This document shows positions 45,178 through 54,071 of a stretch of 64,000 nt of DNA, in pieces (the first letter of the stretch is position 1; the number at the start of each line of letters is the position of its first letter). Both the position numbers and the translations under genes were made by a program. The notes below the pieces were generated by a model. It was not told the DNA's origin. It ran no database searches and saw nothing but the letters and a program-made list of their open reading frames with translations. Source of the DNA: Mesorhizobium sp. B2-3-12 (GTDB taxonomy: Bacteria; Pseudomonadota; Alphaproteobacteria; Rhizobiales; Rhizobiaceae); contig NZ_VFVR01000008.1 of assembly GCF_006442205.1 (NCBI RefSeq), positions 62,001 through 126,000 of the forward strand, given 5' to 3'.

Positions 45178-46783
45178 GGGCCAGGCTCATATGCGAGGTG
45201 GATTTGGCGAGGTCGCGCAGGATTTCGGCAGCGGCGTTGCGGCCGGGCGCGCCCATGACGCCGCCGCCGGGATGGGTCGAGGAGCCGCACATATAGAGCC
45301 CGCCAACCGGCGACCGATACTGCGCGTAGCCCGGCACCGGGCGATTGAACAGAAGCTGGTCGAAGGTCAGTTCGCCCTGGAAAATATTGCCTTCGGTGAG
45401 GCCGACCTCGGCTTCGATCTCGCGCGGCGTGCGTACTTCCATGTGGATGATGCGGTCGCGGAAACCGGGCGAATACTCAGCGATCTGCGCGATCACGCTC
45501 TCGGCAAAACCGTCGCGATCGGCATCGGTCCAGTCGCGGCCGTTCACCTTTGGCGGGGCATACTGCACGAAGCAGCTCATGAAGTGTTTGCCCGGCGGCG
45601 CCATGGTCGGATCGAGCGTCGTCGGAATGACCATGTCGAGGAAGGGATCGGCCGACCAGCGGCCAGCCTTCCAGTCGTCATAGGCGCGCTCCATGCGCTC
45701 CATCGAATCGGTGAAATGCATGTCGCCGCGATAGACGGGCGAATCCATCGGCAGAGCGGGGAATTCCGGCAGCGAATCGAGCGCGATGTTGACCTTGCCG
45801 GAGGAACCGCGAATCTTGAAGTTCTTCACCCGCCGCAGGAAGATGTCAGGAAGTTCCTTCTCCTCGACGAGTTTCAGGAAGGTGCGCTTCACGTCGGCAT
45901 TGGAGACGACCAGCTTGCCGTAGATTTCCTCGCCGCCGGCCAGAACCACGCCCCTGGCCTTGCCTCGGCTCACCAGCACATGGTCGACCTCGGCGCCGGT
46001 GCGGATCGTGCCGCCCGATGCCTTGAGGGAGGCCGTCAGAGCCTTGGTCACCGCGCCCATGCCGCCGCGTGCATAGCCCCAGGCACCAACGGAACCATCG
46101 ACCTCGCCCATGTAATGGTGAAGCAGCACATAGGCGGTGCCGGGCGACATCGGCCCGAGCGCCGTGCCGATGATGCCAGACAAGGCGAAGTTCGCCTTGA
46201 TGACGTCGGTCTCGAAATATTCGTCGAGGAATTCCGAGATCGACATGGTCCAGAAGCGCAGGGTCAGCGCCATTTCCTCCGATGACAGTCCGGCGAATTT
46301 CTTGCCGAGATAGAGGAGTTCGCCGAGGTCGCGCGGGCGCAGGCTGGTCGGGTCAGGCGCGGTGCGCATCAACAGCGGCTGGATGAAGCGGCATTGCCGC
46401 GTCACGTCGCGGGCGTAGCGGTCATAGGCCTCGGCGTCCCTTTTGGAGAAGCGCGCGAATTCGCGCCGGTGCGCGTCGTGGTCGCGGTAGTTGGCGAGGT
46501 AGTCACCGTCGCGCGTGAACACCGCGCCGCCCTCATAGGAGATGACCTGCAGGCCGAAGCGCGGCAGTTCGAGGTCGCGCATGATCTCGGGGCGGAACAG
46601 CGAGCAGACATAGGAGCAGTTGGAGTAGAGGAAGCCCGGCGTCAGCTCGCGGCTGGTGGCCGCGCCGCCGACCCAGTCATTCTTCTCGACCACCAGCACG
46701 TCGAGACCGGCGCGCTGCAGGTAGCAGGCGTTGACCAGGCCGTTATGTCCGCCGCCGATGATGATCGCATCCCAAGCTTTCAT
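45164..46783 (-). CDS. FAD-dependent oxidoreductase, paralogue of the next gene
   Basis: A 539-residue flavoprotein started at MKAWDAIIIGGGHNG (46783). The FAD motifs are IIIGGGHNGLVNACYL, VVEKNDWVGGAATS, and near the end GGLYMCGSSTHPGGGVMGAPG. It shares the fold and order of the downstream 521-residue enzyme, so the two may act as a pair or be isoenzymes. It is first in the minus-strand operon and shares a 278-base regulatory region with the methyltransferase, where an operator-like palindrome lies. Confidence 0.85.
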   Translation of the reverse strand: MKAWDAIIIGGGHNGLVNACYLQRAGLDVLVVEKNDWVGGAATSRELTPGFLYSNCSYVCSLFRPEIMRDLELPRFGLQVISYEGGAVFTRDGDYLANYRDHDAHRREFARFSKRDAEAYDRYARDVTRQCRFIQPLLMRTAPDPTSLRPRDLGELLYLGKKFAGLSSEEMALTLRFWTMSISEFLDEYFETDVIKANFALSGIIGTALGPMSPGTAYVLLHHYMGEVDGSVGAWGYARGGMGAVTKALTASLKASGGTIRTGAEVDHVLVSRGKARGVVLAGGEEIYGKLVVSNADVKRTFLKLVEEKELPDIFLRRVKNFKIRGSSGKVNIALDSLPEFPALPMDSPVYRGDMHFTDSMERMERAYDDWKAGRWSADPFLDMVIPTTLDPTMAPPGKHFMSCFVQYAPPKVNGRDWTDADRDGFAESVIAQIAEYSPGFRDRIIHMEVRTPREIEAEVGLTEGNIFQGELTFDQLLFNRPVPGYAQYRSPVGGLYMCGSSTHPGGGVMGAPGRNAAAEILRDLAKSTSHMSLAHDVI

Positions 46784-46961
46784 TTTGGCCCCGGTCCTCC
46801 CTCTTTCGCCCAATTCCCAAGGGAAAGCGCTGCGCGCTTTTCCCGGGAAAACCGCTCACGGTTTTCCTGGATTCGCTTAGGCGATCCGCTGTTCATTTTT
46901 GCGTGATCTGTTCCCGAATGCGCGGAATTTGGCACGGCCTCGGCCATTCTGTCCAGCCATT

Positions 46962-46977
46962 CTGAATGAATGTTCAA
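46962..46977. promoter_or_regulatory. BetI/TetR-type operator, site A
   Basis: CTGAATGAATGTTCAA read on the other strand is TTGAACATTCATTCAG, matching 12 of 16 positions of the perfect palindrome at 57938. It lies between the FAD operon and the methyltransferase gene. A weaker 11/16 match at 47025-47040 is 63 bases further on. Confidence 0.5.
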
Positions 46978-47061
46978 CAAACGGTGTTGCGTTTTCGCGC
47001 ATGTACGCTACGCTTTGCCGGCGTTCGAACGAGCATTCCGTCGATTGGGGACCGAGGGCTG

Positions 47062-47862
47062 ATGATCGAAGCGGCAGAGGCCGAACCGGAATATGACGAC
47101 ACCGCCATCCGCTTCCTCGAGGCGCTGTGGGGCGAAGGCTATCTGTCGCCAGGCGGGCCCGAGGAGGTAAACCGGGTGGTCGAGGGCCTTTCGCTGAAGG
47201 GCAGGACGATCCTCGATATCGGTTGCGGCTGCGGCGGCATCACGCTGCATCTGGTCGAGCATCACGGCGCTGCGCATGCCACCGGTTTCGATGTCGAACG
47301 GCCGGTGATCGCGGCGGCCAGACAGCGCGCCGCCGCGCGTGGCCTTGGCGGGCGCGCCAGCTTCGTTCAGGCGCCGCCGGGATTGCTGCCTTTCGCCGAC
47401 AGCTCGTTCGATGTCGTCTTCTCCAAGGATGCGCTGCTGCATGTGGCTGACAAGGACGCCCTGTTCGCCGAGATATTTCGCGTGCTCAAGCCGGGGGGTG
47501 TTTTCGCAGCCTCCAACTGGATGATCTCGCATGACGGCGAGCCGTCGCCCGAGATGAAGGCCTATGTCGCGGCCGAGGGGCTGTCCTTCGCCATGGCTTC
47601 ACCGGCGCGCTATGCCAAGGCGATGCGTGGCGCGGGCTTTGCCGATATCACCGTCAGGGACCGCAATCCCTGGTATCGCGAGGTCGCGCGCGGGGAGCTG
47701 GAAAGGCTGAAAGGGCCGCTCTATCCGGCCGTTACCGCCGTGGTGGGCGCTGCCTATGTCGACAAGAACATCAAGACCTGGGAGGCCATGCAGAAGGTGC
47801 TTGACAGTGGCGAGCACCGTCCCACTCATCTTCGCGGATGGAAGCCGGATGCAAAGGGATAG
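47062..47862 (+). CDS. SAM-dependent methyltransferase
   Basis: A 266-residue class I methyltransferase started at MIEAAEAEP (47062); an upstream ATG at 46966 would overlap the operator. Motif I is [12 protein letters not shown], followed by [46 protein letters not shown] and [13 protein letters not shown]. The pattern resembles phosphoethanolamine or sarcosine methyltransferases. It is followed by the TetR gene after 6 bases. Why a methyltransferase sits among demethylating enzymes is unclear; the acceptor is unknown. Confidence 0.85.
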   Translation: MIEAAEAEPEYDDTAIRFLEALWGEGYLSPGGPEEVNRVVEGLSLKGRTILDIGCGCGGITLHLVEHHGAAHATGFDVERPVIAAARQRAAARGLGGRASFVQAPPGLLPFADSSFDVVFSKDALLHVADKDALFAEIFRVLKPGGVFAASNWMISHDGEPSPEMKAYVAAEGLSFAMASPARYAKAMRGAGFADITVRDRNPWYREVARGELERLKGPLYPAVTAVVGAAYVDKNIKTWEAMQKVLDSGEHRPTHLRGWKPDAKG

Positions 47863-47868
47863 CCGGCG

Positions 47869-48582
47869 ATGCTGGAGGCCATCACACGCATGAAGACGGC
47901 AGACGCCAGGGACGCCCTGCTCGAACCGGCACGCAAAGTCGACGCCGAGAAGCGCGGGCGCAAGGCCTCCAAAGAGGTCAGGCAGCTTCAGCTCATCGAG
48001 GCGACGATCGATTCGCTTGCCAAGCGCGGCTATTCCGAGACGACGATGGCCGATGTCGCCGACGGCGCCGGCCTGTCGCGCGGCATCGTCAATTTCCACT
48101 TCGAGAGCAAGGAAAAGCTGCTCGTCGCCACCTTGCAGTATATGTATGATGAATACTCAGCGCACTGGCGCAATGCGCTGCAGAAAGCGGGGGACGACCC
48201 CGCCCGCCAGTTGCAGGCGCTGGTCGCGGCAGATTTTGATCGTTTGATCTGCAACAAGCGCAAGCTCGCCGCCTGGTGCGCCTTCTGGGGCGAGGCCAAG
48301 TCGCGGCCGACCTACCAGGCACTGAGCAGCGCGCGCGACGTGGTCTACCAGGATATCTTCATCGAGCTCTGCGCCGCGCTGAAGCAGAGCGGCTCCTATG
48401 CCTATGAGCCGCCGGTCATGGCCTTGGCGCTCAGCGCCATGCTGGAAGGCTTGTGGCTGCGGTTGATGATGGGAACCGAGGACACCACCCGCGAGACCGC
48501 CTTGCAGGCGGCCAATGAATTCCTGTCGGCGGCGTTCCCCAAACATTACCCGCGGAAGGCCGCCGGCACGACAGGATCATAA
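47869..48582 (+). CDS. TetR-family regulator, BetI-like
   Basis: A 237-residue regulator with an N-terminal extension of about 35 residues. The helix-turn-helix is TTMADVADGAGLSRGIVNFHFESKEKLL. The C-terminal domain has KLAAWCAFWGEAKSRPTYQ, characteristic of BetI-type ligand domains. BetI represses betaine synthesis genes in response to choline; this relative sits amid amine catabolism genes and is probably a local repressor. It likely binds the TTGAA-N6-TTCAA palindromes at 46962, 55156 and 57938. Start 47869 or 47890. Confidence 0.85.
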   Translation: MLEAITRMKTADARDALLEPARKVDAEKRGRKASKEVRQLQLIEATIDSLAKRGYSETTMADVADGAGLSRGIVNFHFESKEKLLVATLQYMYDEYSAHWRNALQKAGDDPARQLQALVAADFDRLICNKRKLAAWCAFWGEAKSRPTYQALSSARDVVYQDIFIELCAALKQSGSYAYEPPVMALALSAMLEGLWLRLMMGTEDTTRETALQAANEFLSAAFPKHYPRKAAGTTGS

Positions 48583-48612
48583 AAACAGAACACCACAGAG
48601 GATGGAACAGCG

Positions 48613-49695
48613 ATGAAGACATTCACACGACGCCTGACCCTGACATTTGCGCTGGCCGCGACGCTGGCGACTTCCGGCGCCGCCCTGGCGATCGCCGCCG
48701 ACAAGGACCTGATCGTGTTCGACTGGTCGGGCTATGAGGCCCCGAGCTTCCATCCGAAATATGTCGAGAAGAACGGCGATTCCCCGACCTTCGCCTTCTT
48801 CGGCGACGAGGACGAGGCGTTCGAGAAAGTCCGCTCCGGCTTCAAGGCAGACCTTGGCCACCCCTGTTCGCAGAGCGTGACGAAGTGGCGCGAGGCCGGC
48901 CTGCTGCAGCCGCTCGACACCTCGAAGATCACGGGCTGGAAGGATCTCAACCCCGGTATCATGGCGATGAAAAATCTCGCCACGACCGATGACGGCAAGG
49001 CCTGGTTCATGCCTTGGGACTGGGGCAACACGCAGCTCACCTACAACTCGTCGAAGATCGACGCCAAGGATGTGCAGTCGCTGAAGGCCTTTGCCGATCC
49101 GAAGTTCAAGGGCCGGGTGTCGATCGGCGACAATGTCGACGATGCCTACGCGCTGGCGGCGCTCGCCATCGGGTTGAAGGACTGGACCAAGATGACGGAC
49201 GACCAGTTCAAACAGGCGTCCGACTTCCTGCGCGAGGTGCACAAGAATGTCCGCTCCTACTGGACCGACACCACCGACGTCGTCCAGCTGCTCTCCGGGG
49301 GCGAGGTCGATCTCGCCTGGGCCTGGAACGACGCGACGGTTCAGTCGGTCGCCGCCGGCGTGCCGATCAAGTCCGTAAAGGATACGAATGAAGGCATCTC
49401 GACCTGGGTCTGCGGCTATGTGCTGTTCAAGGACGCGCCCGGCAATGTCGAGAAGGCCTACGATTATCTCAACGCCGTCAACGATCCCGAGATCGCCAAG
49501 GTGCTGGTCAAGGACTGGGGCTATGGCCAGGCCAACGCCAAGGGCATGGCTGGCGTCGACCAGGCGATCCTGAAGGAAAAAGGCTATGACGACGTGCAGA
49601 AATTCGTCGACAAGACGCTGTTCCAGTCGCCGTTGCCGTCCGATCTCAAGCTCAAGATGATTGCCGAATTCGAGAAGATCAAAGCGGGGTACTAG
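48613..49695 (+). CDS. ABC transporter substrate-binding protein, PotD-like (1)
   Basis: A 360-residue periplasmic protein with a signal peptide to about residue 28. The mature part opens LIVFDWSGYEAPSFHP and contains FAFFGDEDEAFEKV, HPCSQSVTKWREAG, WFMPWDWGNTQLTYN and GDNVDDAYALA, in the SBP_bac_8 fold of polyamine binders. It lies 30 bases after the TetR gene. The paralogue 117 bases downstream is a near copy; both should use the Pot-type permeases at 52-55 kb. The ligand is unknown and presumably a cationic amine. Confidence 0.87.
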   Translation: MKTFTRRLTLTFALAATLATSGAALAIAADKDLIVFDWSGYEAPSFHPKYVEKNGDSPTFAFFGDEDEAFEKVRSGFKADLGHPCSQSVTKWREAGLLQPLDTSKITGWKDLNPGIMAMKNLATTDDGKAWFMPWDWGNTQLTYNSSKIDAKDVQSLKAFADPKFKGRVSIGDNVDDAYALAALAIGLKDWTKMTDDQFKQASDFLREVHKNVRSYWTDTTDVVQLLSGGEVDLAWAWNDATVQSVAAGVPIKSVKDTNEGISTWVCGYVLFKDAPGNVEKAYDYLNAVNDPEIAKVLVKDWGYGQANAKGMAGVDQAILKEKGYDDVQKFVDKTLFQSPLPSDLKLKMIAEFEKIKAGY

Positions 49696-49812
49696 CCCTC
49701 CGTTCGAAGAGCCCATCCGTCTGTCGGCGACGCCGGCGGATGGGCTCGCCAAAGCGCGTGAATTTGCCTAACCTCGCCCCGACATCTTTCGCGATGAGGG
49801 AGTTTTCGCGCC

Positions 49813-50886
49813 ATGAATTCCATGCTTCGCCGCCTTGTCGTCGCCGCAGCCTGCATGATGGGCGCCGGCGCGGTCTATGCCTTCGCGGAAGGCGGCGAGC
49901 TCGTCGTGTTCGACTGGTCCGGCTATGAGGACCCGTTGCTGCATCCCGCCTACACCGCCAAACATGGCGCCGAGCCGACCTTCGCCTTCTTCGGCGACGA
50001 GGACGAGGCGTTCGAGAAGATGCGGGCCGGCTTCAAGGCAGACATCGCGCATCCCTGTTCGCAAAGCGTGTCGAAATGGCGCGACGCTGGCATGCTGCAG
50101 CCGCTCGATACGTCCCGGATCGCCGGCTGGAAGGATCTCAATCCCGGCATCATGGCGATGAAGAACCTCGCCACCACCGAAGACGGCAAGGCTTGGTTCA
50201 TGCCGTTCGACTGGGGCAATACGGCGTTGCTCTATCGCACCGACAATGTGACGGCCGACGAGGCGAAGTCGCTGCGGATCCTGGCCGATCCGAAATTCAA
50301 GGGGCGCGTCACCATCGGTGACAATGTCGACGACGCCTATGCGTTGGCGAGCCTGGTCATCGGGCTCAAGGACTGGACCAAGATGACCGACGCCCAGTTC
50401 AAGGAGGCGTCCGACTTCCTGCGCCAGGTGCACAAGAACGTCCGTCTCTACTGGACCGATTCGAGCGACATCGATCAGGCCTTTTCCGGCAACGAGGTCG
50501 ACCTCGCCTGGGGGTGGGGCCAGACGTTGATCGCGATGAGCGGGCAAGGCGTTCCCGTCGCCATGAACAGGGATACGAAGGAGGGGATGTCGACCTGGGT
50601 CTGCGGCTACGTGCTGATGAAGGACGCGCCGGGAAAGCTCGACCAGGCCTATGATTTCCTGAGCGCGGTCAATGCGCCCGATATCTCGAAATACATGGTC
50701 ACGACTTTCGGCTATGGCCATGGCAACAGTGCCGGCATGGCGACGATCGACCACAAGGTGCTGGCCGAGCGTGGCTTCGACGACATCGACAAATTCCTCG
50801 ACAAGACCCTGTTCCAGCAGCCGGTTGCGCCGGAACTGAAGAAGCGGATGGTCGACGAGTTCGAGAAGATCAAGGCCGGCTATTGA
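49813..50886 (+). CDS. ABC transporter substrate-binding protein, PotD-like (2)
   Basis: A 357-residue paralogue of the preceding gene, with the same layout: signal peptide to about 26, LVVFDWSGYEDP, FAFFGDEDEAFEKM, HPCSQSVSKWRDAG, WFMPFDWGNTALLY and GDNVDDAYALA. Much of the sequence is identical, but the segment before TWVCGYVL (WGWGQTLIAMSGQG against WAWNDATVQSVAAG) differs, which lies where ligand contacts are expected. So the two may bind different amines. The stop overlaps the TTG start of the amine oxidase by 3-4 bases. Confidence 0.87.
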   Translation: MNSMLRRLVVAAACMMGAGAVYAFAEGGELVVFDWSGYEDPLLHPAYTAKHGAEPTFAFFGDEDEAFEKMRAGFKADIAHPCSQSVSKWRDAGMLQPLDTSRIAGWKDLNPGIMAMKNLATTEDGKAWFMPFDWGNTALLYRTDNVTADEAKSLRILADPKFKGRVTIGDNVDDAYALASLVIGLKDWTKMTDAQFKEASDFLRQVHKNVRLYWTDSSDIDQAFSGNEVDLAWGWGQTLIAMSGQGVPVAMNRDTKEGMSTWVCGYVLMKDAPGKLDQAYDFLSAVNAPDISKYMVTTFGYGHGNSAGMATIDHKVLAERGFDDIDKFLDKTLFQQPVAPELKKRMVDEFEKIKAGY

Positions 50887-52193
50887 ACGACAAAACCGAA
50901 AGAACCGACGTCGTCATCGTCGGCGCCGGCTTTACCGGCCTGTCGGCCGCGCTCGAACTGAAACAGGCCGGCATCGATTTTGTGCTGCTCGAAGCGCGCG
51001 ATCGTGTCGGCGGGCGGGTCGAGGCTGTCCGCAACGAGCTGGGCGAATTGATCGACAGCGGCGGTCAGTTCCTGTGCGTGGATATGCCTGAGGTGATGGC
51101 GCTGGCCATGGCGCACGGCAAGACGCTCGTCGAGACCTATGTCGATGGCGAGTTCATCACCCATCCATCGCTGACCCCGGCGAGAGCCGAGCGTACCTAT
51201 CATGCGTCGATGGCGATCCGCGAGCGCATGAACAGCACCGATCCGGACGACCCGGCAATTGCCGGACTGACTGTCGCGGCCTGGTTGGAACAACAGCATG
51301 ACACGGCCGATACCAAGGCGGCTTTCCGGTCGCTCGTAGAAGGGCTGTGGTGCCTGGCGGCGGACAAGGTGCCGCTCTGGTACCTGATCGACAATGATCG
51401 CCGCATCACAAACGAGGTGTTCGAGCTGCAGTATTTCCTGCGCGAGACCATGCAATCGCTGGCCGAGGATTTGGCCGGCGAGCTCGGCGACCGGCTGCGG
51501 CTGAACGAAGCGGCAACGCGGATCGAGCATGGATCGCAGGGCGTTCGTATCGCCACGACGGCGGGGGCCGTCGAAGCACGGGAGGTGCTGATCGCCCTGC
51601 CGCCGGCGACGGCCGCCAAGCTCGAATTCGCGCCCGCCTTACCTGATGCCCTGGCGAATGCGCTGACCGTCTGGGAAAGCGGCGCGGTGATCAAGATGCT
51701 GGTGCGCTACGGCAAGCCATTCTGGCGCGAGCGCGGCCTGAGCGGCATGGTCATGTGGCGCGATCTGCCTGGACTCTTTGTTTGCGATGGCAGCAAGGAC
51801 AGTGACCATGCCGCGGTCATCGTCTTCGTTGGTGGTCCCCTGGCGCAGCGCTGGCACGCGCTCGGCGACGCGGCATTGGAGGCGGAAGTAACGGCAAGGC
51901 TGGTGGACGCGTTCGGCCCCGCGGCAAACGATGTCCTCGACCTCAGCGCCCGCGACTGGACGCATGACCGCTGGAGCGGTGGTGCCTATAGCGACCTCAT
52001 CGTCGATGTGACGGCCAGGGATGCCGAGCGCACCATTCTTGCCGGCGCGCCGCCGCTGCATTTCGCATCGTCGGAATTGTCGCCGTCATTCCCGGGCTAT
52101 GTCGAAGGCGCGATCGTTGCCGGGCGCATCGCGGCGCTGAAGATCATCGTCGATGTTCAGTCGGCCATCGCCACCAACGCTTCCGGATCATAG
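50883..52193 (+). CDS. Flavin-containing amine oxidase
   Basis: A 436-residue flavoprotein starting at TTG 50883, coupled to the end of the binding-protein gene (TTGA overlap). The FAD motif VVIVGAGFTGLSAALELKQ is followed by LLEARDRVGGRVEAV, and the C-terminus has SPSFPGYVEGAIVAGRIAAL. It fits the amino_oxidase family, which oxidises mono- or polyamines to aldehydes with release of ammonia. Its last 37 bases overlap the convergent PotA-like gene. It may start breakdown of the amine brought in by the transporter. Confidence 0.88.
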   Translation: MNDKTERTDVVIVGAGFTGLSAALELKQAGIDFVLLEARDRVGGRVEAVRNELGELIDSGGQFLCVDMPEVMALAMAHGKTLVETYVDGEFITHPSLTPARAERTYHASMAIRERMNSTDPDDPAIAGLTVAAWLEQQHDTADTKAAFRSLVEGLWCLAADKVPLWYLIDNDRRITNEVFELQYFLRETMQSLAEDLAGELGDRLRLNEAATRIEHGSQGVRIATTAGAVEAREVLIALPPATAAKLEFAPALPDALANALTVWESGAVIKMLVRYGKPFWRERGLSGMVMWRDLPGLFVCDGSKDSDHAAVIVFVGGPLAQRWHALGDAALEAEVTARLVDAFGPAANDVLDLSARDWTHDRWSGGAYSDLIVDVTARDAERTILAGAPPLHFASSELSPSFPGYVEGAIVAGRIAALKIIVDVQSAIATNASGS

Positions 52194-53254
52194 GCGAGGC
52201 GGATCGAGGTGCCGACCGGGATGTCGTCGGCGCCGAAATCGTTGGTCTCGGTCACCGACAGCGGCTTTTCCAGGCCGGGGATTTCGACGATCAGATGGGT
52301 GATCTCGCCGAAATAGTGGCGCTCGACCACCTTGCCGGCGACCTCGAATTTGGCTGTCGCATTGTCCCACAGCACGCGCAGGCGCTCCGGCCGGATGCCG
52401 AGCGTCGCGCCGCCGCCATTGCGCACGAAAGCCTTCGGCTTGTCGGTCTTGATGCGGCCGAATCCCAGCGTGTCCACGACCAGCGAGGCGCCGCTCTCCT
52501 CGACGATCTCAGCCTTGACGAAATTCATGCCGCCCAGGAAATCGGCGACCTGACGGTTGACCGGCCGCTGGTAGATTTCCTTGGGCGAGGCGACCTGGGC
52601 GATCTTGCCGCCAAACATCACGGCGATGCGGTCGGACATTGCGAGCGCCTCATACTGGTCATGGGTGACGAGCACGAAGGTGATGCCGACGGCCTGCTGC
52701 AGGCGGCGCAGTTCGACCTGCATCTGCTCGCGCAGTTTCTTGTCGAGCGCCGACAGCGGTTCGTCGAGCAAAAGCACCTTGGGCCGCATCACCAGTGCGC
52801 GGGCCAGCGCCACACGCTGGCGCTGGCCGCCGGAGAGTTCGGTGGCGAGCCGCTTGCCGAGACCGGTGAGCGAGACCTGCGCCAGCGCCTCCTCGACCCG
52901 GCGCTTTTCCTCACCGCCCTGCAGCTTCAGCCGCTTCAGTCCGTAGGCGACATTCTGTTCGACATTGAGGTGCGGGAAGATGGCGTAGCTCTGGAAAACC
53001 ATGTTGGTCGGCCGGCGGTTGGCCGGGATGCCTTCCATGGGCTGGCCGCCGACCGCGATCGAACCGCTGGTCGGGTTGTCGAACCCGGCGATCATGCGCA
53101 AGAGCGTGGTCTTGCCGCAGCCGGAGGGGCCAAGCAGCGAGAAGAACTCGCCTTCCCTGATGGTCAGGGAGGCGTCGTCCAGCGCCTTGAACGCTCCGTA
53201 GCTGCGGGTGACGTTCTTGATCTCGATCATGGATCGTTGCGGCTGCTCAGGCAT
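52157..53254 (-). CDS. Polyamine-type ABC transporter ATPase (PotA-like)
   Basis: A 365-residue ATPase. Walker A GPSGCGKTTLL, signature LSGGQRQRVALAR, Walker B VLLLDEPLSALDKKLR and the His of VTHDQYEAL are intact; a C-terminal TOBE domain follows from about 285. This is the PotA/spermidine-putrescine branch. Its start overlaps the permease gene by 8 bases, and its end overlaps the amine oxidase on the other strand by 37 bases. It powers uptake through the two permeases next to it. Confidence 0.92.
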   Translation of the reverse strand: MPEQPQRSMIEIKNVTRSYGAFKALDDASLTIREGEFFSLLGPSGCGKTTLLRMIAGFDNPTSGSIAVGGQPMEGIPANRRPTNMVFQSYAIFPHLNVEQNVAYGLKRLKLQGGEEKRRVEEALAQVSLTGLGKRLATELSGGQRQRVALARALVMRPKVLLLDEPLSALDKKLREQMQVELRRLQQAVGITFVLVTHDQYEALAMSDRIAVMFGGKIAQVASPKEIYQRPVNRQVADFLGGMNFVKAEIVEESGASLVVDTLGFGRIKTDKPKAFVRNGGGATLGIRPERLRVLWDNATAKFEVAGKVVERHYFGEITHLIVEIPGLEKPLSVTETNDFGADDIPVGTSIRLAYDPEALVAMAD

Positions 53255-54071
53255 AGAGGCCTCCCTCGTTCTGGGTGCGTCTGGCCGCGCGGCGACGCAG
53301 GATTTCGGCGATCGTCATCAACAGGAAAGAAGCGACCAAGAGCAACGTGCCGAGCGCCAGCACGCCGGGCAGTTTCGAGGCAAAACGCAACTGGCCCCAG
53401 ATGTAGATCGGCAGCGTCGCCTCGGTGCCGGTCAGGAAAAAGGCGATGATGAATTCGTCCAGCGAAATGGTGAAGCAGACGAGCAGGCTGGAGATGATGG
53501 CCGGCGCCACCATCGGCAGCGTCACACGCCGGAACGTGCCGAAGGCGCTCTCGCCGAGATCGGCGGAGGCTTCCTCCAGGCTGCGGTCGAAACCCTCGAA
53601 GCCGGAGGTCAGCACCGTCATCGAATAGGGGATGCAGACCAGGACATGGCCGAGCACGACGGTGAACAGCGACAGGCTCAAGCCAAGCTGCAGCATCACC
53701 AGCAGCATGGAGATGGCAACGATCACTTCGGGCAGCACCAGCGGCGCCATGATCAGTCCGTTGATGGCACGGCGGCCGGGATAGCGGTAGCGGGTGATGG
53801 AGCGGGCCGCGAGGATGCCGAGTACGGTGGCGAGCACGGAAGCCGACACGCCGACGATCAGGCTGTTCCAGGCAGCGTCGAGCAGCGCCGGCGTGCGCGG
53901 CAGGTCCTCGTACCATTGCAGGGTGAAGCCGGTGAGCGGGAATTTCGGTGTGGGCGCCGTGTTGATCGAGAAGATCGGCAGGAAGATGACCGGCAGATAG
54001 AGGAAGACGATGTAGAGGAACGCATAGGCGGACAGCCAGCCGCCGGGCAGGAAACGAGACCGCGCTGTCAT
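53247..54071 (-). CDS. Polyamine-type ABC transporter permease (PotC-like)
   Basis: A 274-residue inner-membrane permease with six helices, the first near 13-32. The coupling loop reads EEASADLGESAFGTFRRVTLP. LDEFIIAFFLTGTEATLPIYIW is typical of PotC. The start overlaps the other permease stop by 4 bases (ATGA). Confidence 0.92.
   Translation of the reverse strand: MTARSRFLPGGWLSAYAFLYIVFLYLPVIFLPIFSINTAPTPKFPLTGFTLQWYEDLPRTPALLDAAWNSLIVGVSASVLATVLGILAARSITRYRYPGRRAINGLIMAPLVLPEVIVAISMLLVMLQLGLSLSLFTVVLGHVLVCIPYSMTVLTSGFEGFDRSLEEASADLGESAFGTFRRVTLPMVAPAIISSLLVCFTISLDEFIIAFFLTGTEATLPIYIWGQLRFASKLPGVLALGTLLLVASFLLMTIAEILRRRAARRTQNEGGLYA

Noticed and set aside
46966-47061. Upstream ATG start for the methyltransferase
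   Set aside because: The extra 32 residues are not methyltransferase-like and the codon lies inside an operator-like site; 47062 is a better start.
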